A stretch of 10,973 nt of DNA, taken from positions 1-10,973 of the forward strand of contig SFOK01000085.1 of the NCBI GenBank assembly GCA_004552395.1, written 5' to 3'. A program made the translations under genes and the position numbers. Under the pieces are notes generated by a model. That model had not been told where the DNA came from. It was given only the letters and a program-made list of their open reading frames with translations, and did not search any database. This stretch comes from Bacteroidales bacterium. Lineage in GTDB: Bacteria > Bacteroidota > Bacteroidia > Bacteroidales > Muribaculaceae. Below, one piece after another: positions 6,113 to 10,973 of this stretch (position 1 is its first letter; each line of letters starts with the position of its first letter).

Positions 6113-8422
6113 ATGAGCAATACAGACAATCGCCGCGCTCCCCGCCTCAAGAAGTCGGAGATCGCTTCCCGCATAGTGGAATTCCTGCAGAAGGAATCCA
6201 AACAGGCTTTCAACTACAAGCAGATAGCCTTCGGTATCGATGCCGTGAACCCGGCTAACCGCATGGATATCATCAACACGCTCGACGAGCTCGCTGCCGA
6301 CGGCGCCATAACCGAGGTGAGCCTCGGCCGATACAAGGCCAACTCGAACCGCGGCTCCGAAAGCATAGGCACCTTCGTGCGCCGCTCCAACGGCCGCAAC
6401 GCCGTCATCATCGACGAAGAGCCTATCCTCGTCACCGAGCGCAACTCCATGCACGCCCTCAACGGCGACAAGGTACGTGTGGTCATCAGCGCCGCCCGCA
6501 AAGGTCAGGACCCGGAAGCCCGCGTCGTCGAGATTGTGGAGGAGAAAGACCAGGTCTTCATCGGCACCATCAAGGCCGAACCGGGCTACGCAGCGCTCGT
6601 CACCGACTCCAAGTTCCTCGCCGCCGACATAATACTGCATCCCGGGCACCTCAAAGGGGGCAAGGACGGCGACAAGGCCGTGGTCCGCATCACCCAGTGG
6701 CGCGATGACGAGATGAACCCGCGCGGCGAGATCGTCGACATACTCGGCCGTAAGGGCGAGAACACCGCAGAGATGCACGCTATCCTCGCCGAGTTCGGTC
6801 TCCCCTACCGCTACCCGGAGGCTGTGGAGAAAGCAGCCGCACGCATCGACGCCGGCATCACGGAGGAGGAGATTGCCAAGCGCGAGGATTTCCGCGACAC
6901 TCTCACTTTCACCATCGACCCGGCCGACGCCAAGGACTTCGACGACGCCCTCTCTTTCAAACAGCTTAAGGACGGCCGCTACGAAGTCGGTGTTCATATA
7001 GCCGACGTCACACACTATGTCCAACCCAACACCATCATAGACCGCGAGGCACAGGACCGCGCCACAAGCGTCTACCTCGTGGACCGCACCATACCTATGC
7101 TCCCCGAGCACCTCTCCAACGGCATCTGCTCGCTGCGCCCCGACGAGGAAAAGCTCACCTTCTCGGTCATCTTCGAGCTCGACGACAACGCCCGCGTGAT
7201 CAACTCGCGCATCTGCCGCACGGTGATCCGCTCCGACCGGCGCTACGCCTACGAGGACGCCCAGAAGATCATCGAGACGGGCGAGGGCGACAATGCTCCG
7301 GCTATCCTCAAGCTCAATCATCTGGCCAAGACTCTCCGCCGCCGCCGTTTCGAGGAGGGAGCCCTCGAGTTCGGCCGCCCCGAAGCCACATTCAGGATAG
7401 CTCCCGACGGCACACCCCTTGCCGTCAGCTTCAAAGTGGCCAAGGAATCGAATCAGCTCATCGAGGAGTTCATGCTGCTTGCCAACAAGACCGTGGCCCA
7501 GTTCATAGGCCAGCCCAAAGGGAAAGCCAAGCCCAAGACTTTCGTATACCGTATCCACGACCTCCCCGATGCCGAGAAGCTTGCCAATGTGGCCATGATT
7601 GCACGCCGCTTCGGCTATAAGATCAACACCGACGGCTCCAACGCCGCCGTCAACAAGAGCATAAACCGTATGCTCGCCGACATCAAGGGTAAAGGCGAGG
7701 AGAATCTGCTCTCCATGCTCGCCATACGCTCCATGGCCAAGGCCGTATACTCCACCACCAACATTGGCCACTACGGCCTGGCGTTCCCCTACTACACCCA
7801 CTTCACCTCGCCGATCCGCCGCTACCCCGACATGATGGTGCACCGCCTCCTGCAGCGCTACCTCAACAAGGGCCGCTCGGCCGATGTCACAAAGGTTGAA
7901 GACCTCTGCAAACATTCCTCCGACCAGGAGCAGCTCGCCGCCAACGCCGAACGCGCCTCGATCAAATACAAACAGGTGGAATACATGGGCAACCATATCG
8001 GCAAGCAGTTCACGGGCGTCATATCCGGTGTCACGGAATGGGGCCTCTACGTGGAGCTCGACGAGAACCTCTGCGAAGGCATGGTGCCCATGCGCGACCT
8101 CGCCGACGATTTCTACGACTACGACGAGAAGAACTATTGTCTCACAGGCCGACGCAACCACACGCGCTACACCCTCGGCGACGCCGTGAAGATCCAGGTG
8201 GCCCGCGCCGATCTCGACAAGAAACAGCTAGACTTCTACCTTCTCAACGATGAGGGCCTCCCCATACAGCCCCGCAAACGCCAGGAGAACCGCGGAGGAC
8301 GCCGTGGCGAACCCAAGCAGGGCGGCCGTCGCCGCGCCGGTTCCAAAGCCCGCGGCAATGCCTCATCCTCGCGCCGTGGCTCCGCGACACGCGCCTCCAA
8401 AAAATCCAAAAAACAAAAATAA
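6113..8422 (+). CDS. rnr: ribonuclease R
   Basis: RNase R is a 3'-to-5' exoribonuclease of the RNase II/RNB family that degrades structured RNA in the cytoplasm, with roles in mRNA decay and ribosome quality control. The domain order is complete: winged-helix N-terminus (about 13-76), two cold-shock OB domains (about 84-140 and 147-215), RNB catalytic domain (about 258-590), S1 domain (about 630-712), and a basic tail (719-769). The RNB motif TIDPADAKDFDDAL gives the four metal-binding aspartates D269, D275, D277 and D278, matching E. coli D272, D278, D280 and D281. The RNB signature HFTSPIRRYPDMMVHRLL is intact (563-580). The tail has RGG-like and Lys-rich runs (RGGRRGEPKQGGRRR). Length (769 aa) is normal for the family. 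It appears monocistronic: 379 bases after the receptor gene and followed by a strong terminator. ATG 6113 fits the family N-terminus. Confidence 0.97.
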   Translation: MSNTDNRRAPRLKKSEIASRIVEFLQKESKQAFNYKQIAFGIDAVNPANRMDIINTLDELAADGAITEVSLGRYKANSNRGSESIGTFVRRSNGRNAVIIDEEPILVTERNSMHALNGDKVRVVISAARKGQDPEARVVEIVEEKDQVFIGTIKAEPGYAALVTDSKFLAADIILHPGHLKGGKDGDKAVVRITQWRDDEMNPRGEIVDILGRKGENTAEMHAILAEFGLPYRYPEAVEKAAARIDAGITEEEIAKREDFRDTLTFTIDPADAKDFDDALSFKQLKDGRYEVGVHIADVTHYVQPNTIIDREAQDRATSVYLVDRTIPMLPEHLSNGICSLRPDEEKLTFSVIFELDDNARVINSRICRTVIRSDRRYAYEDAQKIIETGEGDNAPAILKLNHLAKTLRRRRFEEGALEFGRPEATFRIAPDGTPLAVSFKVAKESNQLIEEFMLLANKTVAQFIGQPKGKAKPKTFVYRIHDLPDAEKLANVAMIARRFGYKINTDGSNAAVNKSINRMLADIKGKGEENLLSMLAIRSMAKAVYSTTNIGHYGLAFPYYTHFTSPIRRYPDMMVHRLLQRYLNKGRSADVTKVEDLCKHSSDQEQLAANAERASIKYKQVEYMGNHIGKQFTGVISGVTEWGLYVELDENLCEGMVPMRDLADDFYDYDEKNYCLTGRRNHTRYTLGDAVKIQVARADLDKKQLDFYLLNDEGLPIQPRKRQENRGGRRGEPKQGGRRRAGSKARGNASSSRRGSATRASKKSKKQK

Positions 8423-8435
8423 TCCACCGGCTCCG

Positions 8436-8483
8436 GGGAATCGGCATTATTGTAAGGACGCACGGCTCGTGCGTCCGATTCCC
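8436..8483. repeat. nested palindrome, possible REP-like element
   Basis: An inner perfect hairpin, GGACGCACG (8456-8464) with CGTGCGTCC (8468-8476), has a 9-bp stem and 3-nt loop. An outer pair, GGGAATCGG (8436-8444) with CCGATTCCC (8475-8483), is also perfect and shares two bases with the inner arm, so the two are competing or nested folds. It starts 13 bases after the rnr stop. There is no T-run directly after it, and a separate strong terminator follows, so it is not needed for termination. Short palindromes of this kind between convergent genes are often dispersed repeats; whether it recurs in this genome cannot be seen here. Confidence 0.55.
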
Positions 8484-8515
8484 GCCCCGTAAAATAAGGA
8501 TCGTATCTCCCTAAT

Positions 8516-8561
8516 AATCAATCCATCCGGCAGCAGAAGCAGCCGGATGGATTGATTTTTT
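8516..8561 (+). terminator. strong rho-independent terminator of rnr
   Basis: AATCAATCCATCCGGC (8516-8531) pairs perfectly with GCCGGATGGATTGATT (8542-8557), a 16-bp stem with the 10-nt loop AGCAGAAGCA, followed by a run of T to 8561. It ends rnr transcription. The convergent lipoprotein gene ends 43 bases further on; read from that side the stem is preceded by an A-run but followed only by ATTATTAG, so it may work as a weaker terminator in that direction. Confidence 0.88.
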
Positions 8562-8603
8562 ATCCTTGATCTATTGCCTTTGACCCTTTTCCCTTGATTA
8601 TTT

Positions 8604-10610
8604 CTAATAGCTGCCTGCCGTACTTGACCGCCGCTTGTAATTCGGGTCAAACGGATTCCGGTTCACGTCGAAGTAATCGTCCTCCTCATTGTCGGTGTTC
8701 TCTTCGCCGGAACCGCCGCGACGGTTCTTCTTCGACTTCTTGGTCGGCTTCTTCACCCTGTCGGGCTTGTTCTGCTTCACTCGCTCGGGCTTCTGCGCAT
8801 CTACCGCCACGGCGTTGAGGTCCCACGTCTCGTTGCGGTCGAAACGCCTCAGATCCATCGCCTTGGGATAATACCACACCTCCTCGGGCTGCTGACCCGT
8901 GTCTATGTCGCCGGGCGTGAACTCCCCGTCGCCGTCGGCATCGGCTGTGAAACGCACATAATACTCCTGCGGCACGAGGTACGGCACTGTCACCGTGCCG
9001 TTCTCCACGGTCTGTTTCCACACGGGTTTATCCGTAGCGTCGAGTATCTCCACAAACCCCTTCACACTGTCGGGCGTAAGACGCAGCGTCAGCGACGAAT
9101 ACCCGCTTCGCGGCCTCGTCTTGGTCATGAACGTGAACGTGCGGTTGCCGCGTCCGGTCAGTCCGATACCCGCCAGGGAATCGGCCACTATCCTGTACTG
9201 GCTGTCGAATTCCCACGGCGCGTGGACTCTCATCCGCCGGGGCACGAGCGAATCGGGCTCAAGCGTCACACCGGCCACCGGCAGCCAAAGCGAATCCTGC
9301 TGCACCTCCACCCTCACGGCATCCGCGCGCAGATACTGCAGCGGCTCGGAAAACTCTATCACGGCCGGCGCGTATATCTCTTGAGTCGTAGAGCTCACAG
9401 CCTTCAGATCTATGAACCGTGCGTTAAGAGCCGCTATCGAATCGGCCTCTATCTGTTTGCGGCTGCGGCGTTTGCGAGCCTTCACCTTGGGCCGCTTCGT
9501 GATGAAGTCGAGCGTGTCGGTCACCATGGTCAGGGCGTTGTCCACACCCTCGGTGCGCGGATACGTCAGCGTCACATTCAGTGTGTCGATACGCGCGAAC
9601 TCGGGCTTTATATAGTAGCTGAGTGTGTCGTTGGTCAGATTGCGCTCCGCCACATACCAGTCCGTCGCGCCGCCGCGGTTCAGAAGCCGCAGCTCGGGCA
9701 CACGGTCGAGCCGCGTGTTGAAACGCAGATTGATGCGTGTGGAGTCTTCCCTCTGATTGTCGGTGAGATACTGAGGTTTATATCCGGTGGAGAAACTCGG
9801 TATCAGCAGGTTGTTGGGCAGAAAACGGGTGCGGAGCCGCTCCGTGACGGTATCCACGGAGCCTGTCTCCCGGTTATAGATCGTATCGGAGGCGATCACC
9901 GTTTCGCTGTAGGGCGTCACGGCCTCGGGATAGAAACCGACCGCCTCGGCGGGGTTGTCCCACCGGTAGTCGTTGTTCAGGTCGCCGAGCGTGAAAAGCC
10001 GGTAAGGGATACCTTTCAGACTGCGGAGCACAAACCGTCCGCGGTCATCGGTTTTCGTGACACGCTCAAACGGCACCTTGCGGAACGTGGTGTCTGTCAG
10101 CGCCGTGTATGCGCCCACAAGCACGCCCTGCTGCGGCTCGAGTGTCTTGGCGTCGAGCACCACACCGGCTATCTGCAGCGAGTCCACATCCTCGCCTGTC
10201 GAGAAGGAAAAGGAGAAGCCGCCGAGCTTGTTGCTCTCGTTCACATCCTCTATCGCTTTGCCGAAATCAACCGTATATGTGGTGTTCGAGGCCAGAGTAT
10301 CGTCAAACTGCACTATGATCTTGCGGCCCGATGCCGACACTTTCGGCGCGGGAAAAACCGGCGGCGACACTGTCACCGACGTGAACGCGTCCTTCACGGC
10401 CACCAACTCGTCGAACTCTATCTCCACGCGGTCGCCACGGAAATTTGTGGCAAACGGCGCCGGACGGCTCTTCACGAATATCGGCGCGTCCTCGTCGCGC
10501 GGTCCGCCCGACGGAGAGCCTATGCTCGCGCACGAATAAAGGCCGAGCAGCAGCAGTATGGCCGCCACTGCCGCGTAACTCGTCGCGATGTATCTTTTCA
10601 GACCTTTCAT
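8604..10610 (-). CDS. lipoprotein with SbsA-type Ig-like (Big_5) domain
   Basis: A lipid-anchored envelope protein of a conserved Bacteroidota family with no firmly known function. The N-terminus has a hydrophobic signal (about 11-26) and a lipobox LYSC with Cys27 as the lipidation site. The SPSGGPRDEDAP stretch (32-43) after it is typical of this family. A Big_5/SbsA Ig-like domain covers about 42-138, ending GGFSFSFSTG. A small carboxypeptidase-regulatory-like beta domain (about 145-225) ends in LGDLNNDYRWDNPAEAVGF. A second Ig-like stretch lies about 402-497 (AVIEFSEPLQ to FTFMTKT). Near the C-terminus DADGDGEFTPGD (557-568) has the spacing of an EF-hand-like calcium loop, followed by QQPEEVWYYPKAMDLR. 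The last ~60 residues are low-complexity, Lys/Arg-rich then Asp/Glu-rich. The ATG at 10610 is the only sensible start. It is a lone gene, convergent with rnr. Binding or structural roles at the cell surface are a guess. Confidence 0.88.
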   Translation of the reverse strand: MKGLKRYIATSYAAVAAILLLLGLYSCASIGSPSGGPRDEDAPIFVKSRPAPFATNFRGDRVEIEFDELVAVKDAFTSVTVSPPVFPAPKVSASGRKIIVQFDDTLASNTTYTVDFGKAIEDVNESNKLGGFSFSFSTGEDVDSLQIAGVVLDAKTLEPQQGVLVGAYTALTDTTFRKVPFERVTKTDDRGRFVLRSLKGIPYRLFTLGDLNNDYRWDNPAEAVGFYPEAVTPYSETVIASDTIYNRETGSVDTVTERLRTRFLPNNLLIPSFSTGYKPQYLTDNQREDSTRINLRFNTRLDRVPELRLLNRGGATDWYVAERNLTNDTLSYYIKPEFARIDTLNVTLTYPRTEGVDNALTMVTDTLDFITKRPKVKARKRRSRKQIEADSIAALNARFIDLKAVSSTTQEIYAPAVIEFSEPLQYLRADAVRVEVQQDSLWLPVAGVTLEPDSLVPRRMRVHAPWEFDSQYRIVADSLAGIGLTGRGNRTFTFMTKTRPRSGYSSLTLRLTPDSVKGFVEILDATDKPVWKQTVENGTVTVPYLVPQEYYVRFTADADGDGEFTPGDIDTGQQPEEVWYYPKAMDLRRFDRNETWDLNAVAVDAQKPERVKQNKPDRVKKPTKKSKKNRRGGSGEENTDNEEDDYFDVNRNPFDPNYKRRSSTAGSY

Positions 10611-10615
10611 CCCTG

Positions 10616-10623
10616 CAAAATTA
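10616..10623 (-). promoter_or_regulatory. -7 box of the lipoprotein gene, very close to the ATG
   Basis: On the minus strand TAATTTTG (10623 to 10616) matches the Bacteroidota -7 consensus TAnnTTTG exactly. Only five bases separate it from the ATG at 10610, so the transcript would begin at or within a base or two of the start codon. No clear -33 TTTG is at the expected distance. Confidence 0.5.
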
Positions 10624-10773
10624 GTAAAAAAATCCTATGGCCACGCCCCCGGCGCCTCATTATTTTGCACTCTGCCGGCCATACCCCAGCGGCATCTGAT
10701 GCTGCCTGCCGTCAGGCGTCTCAGAGCCCGTTGCACAAAATTTGTTAACGTCAGGGTCGCAGCAGTGCGTCAG

Positions 10774-10832
10774 ATTCGGTGCTGTGAGCGATTGAGCAGA
10801 GCGGGCTATGTGATTGAGCCACAGCACCGAAT
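10774..10832. repeat. 13-bp perfect inverted repeat with internal direct repeats
   Basis: ATTCGGTGCTGTG (10774-10786) and CACAGCACCGAAT (10820-10832) are exact reverse complements separated by 33 bases. With one mismatch and G-T pairing the arms extend outwards to about 10768 and 10838. The loop carries a near-exact direct repeat, GCGATTGAGC (10788-10797) and GTGATTGAGC (10810-10819). The structure could be a folded RNA or a binding site. No known RNA family was recognised. Confidence 0.6.
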
Positions 10833-10862
10833 ATGGCGTCTTGATGCGAGTCCTTTTGCTTT

Positions 10863-10895
10863 TTTGCATTCCTTCTTTGCTTAAGTGTACGTTTA
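10863..10895 (+). promoter_or_regulatory. possible rightward promoter
   Basis: TTTG (10863-10866) and TACGTTTA (10888-10895) resemble the Bacteroidota -33 and -7 boxes, with a 21-base spacer, slightly longer than the usual ~19, and one mismatch in the -7 box. It points to a gene starting right of the window. T-rich sequence here makes chance matches likely. Confidence 0.25.
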
Positions 10896-10973
10896 CAAAT
10901 TTTCAGAACAGACTCTGATTTTAGTTTAAATTTCTTTCGGTCCGGCGTCTTTCCGGTGAATTTCTTCGAGTTT

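Larger units (their letters stand above)
10624..10973. other. intergenic region at the right edge
   Basis: About 350 bases with no convincing coding sequence; the short frames across it lack any family resemblance. It holds a small hairpin, GCCTG-CCGT-CAGGC (10704-10717), a long inverted repeat (10774-10832), a pyrimidine-rich tract (about 10851-10880) and a possible rightward promoter (10863-10895). The last 75 bases are AT-rich and probably lead into a gene beyond the window. Confidence 0.6.

Noticed and set aside
6104..8161. 685-codon open frame on the minus strand opposite rnr
   Set aside because: It lies entirely within a clear rnr gene, has no family resemblance, and is explained by the strong GC-ending codon use of rnr, which keeps the opposite strand free of stops.
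9222..10748. 508-codon plus-strand frame opposite the lipoprotein gene
   Set aside because: His/Arg-rich product with no recognisable domain; the minus-strand lipoprotein explains the region.
10774..10832. tRNA-like fold
   Set aside because: The stem-loop lacks a T-arm GTTC motif, an anticodon arm of proper size and a seven-base acceptor stem.
10907..10916. AACAGACTCT also present at 1398-1407
   Set aside because: A 10-base match with little similarity in the flanks; too short to call a repeat family from one window.

Overview
The window looks like Bacteroidota DNA, most likely order Bacteroidales and possibly Muribaculaceae. The reasons are exact or near matches to the Bacteroidota -7 promoter box (TAnnTTTG), no Shine-Dalgarno sequences before the starts, a SusC-like/PF14905-type outer-membrane barrel, a LytS/LytTR two-component pair, and a lipoprotein of a Bacteroidota-typical Ig-like family. 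The exact family is an inference. No mobile element, CRISPR array, tRNA or rRNA gene was found. Most of the window is ordinary chromosomal gene content.

Left end (1-1333, minus strand): one uninterrupted reading frame starts as deoxyribose-phosphate aldolase (deoC) at 1333. Near position 460, without a stop codon, it becomes the C-terminal ~40% of S-adenosylmethionine synthetase (metK), which runs off the left edge. The metK half lacks everything upstream of its central region and reads like the Proteobacteria/Firmicutes form of the enzyme, not the Bacteroidota form. The simplest explanation is a chimeric assembly joint at a short sequence shared by the end of deoC and the middle of metK. Sequence left of about 470 should not be assigned to this organism without checking.

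Centre-left (1507-5733): a LytTR response regulator and a LytS-type membrane histidine kinase lie in one minus-strand operon, kinase first. They are divergent from a TonB-dependent-receptor-like outer-membrane barrel on the plus strand. The short divergent region holds two overlapping -7-like boxes and a leader hairpin. This arrangement suggests, but does not prove, that the two-component system controls the receptor gene.

Centre-right (6113-8422): rnr, a complete ribonuclease R with all catalytic aspartates and a very basic C-terminal tail. It ends at a strong rho-independent terminator (8516-8561), preceded by a nested palindrome that may be a dispersed REP-like element.

Right (8604-10973): a minus-strand lipoprotein with an Ig-like (Big_5) fold is convergent with rnr. 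Its -7 box lies so close to the ATG that the mRNA may be leaderless. The last ~360 bases hold no recognisable gene. They do contain a 13-bp perfect inverted repeat with internal direct repeats and a candidate rightward promoter for a gene beyond the window.
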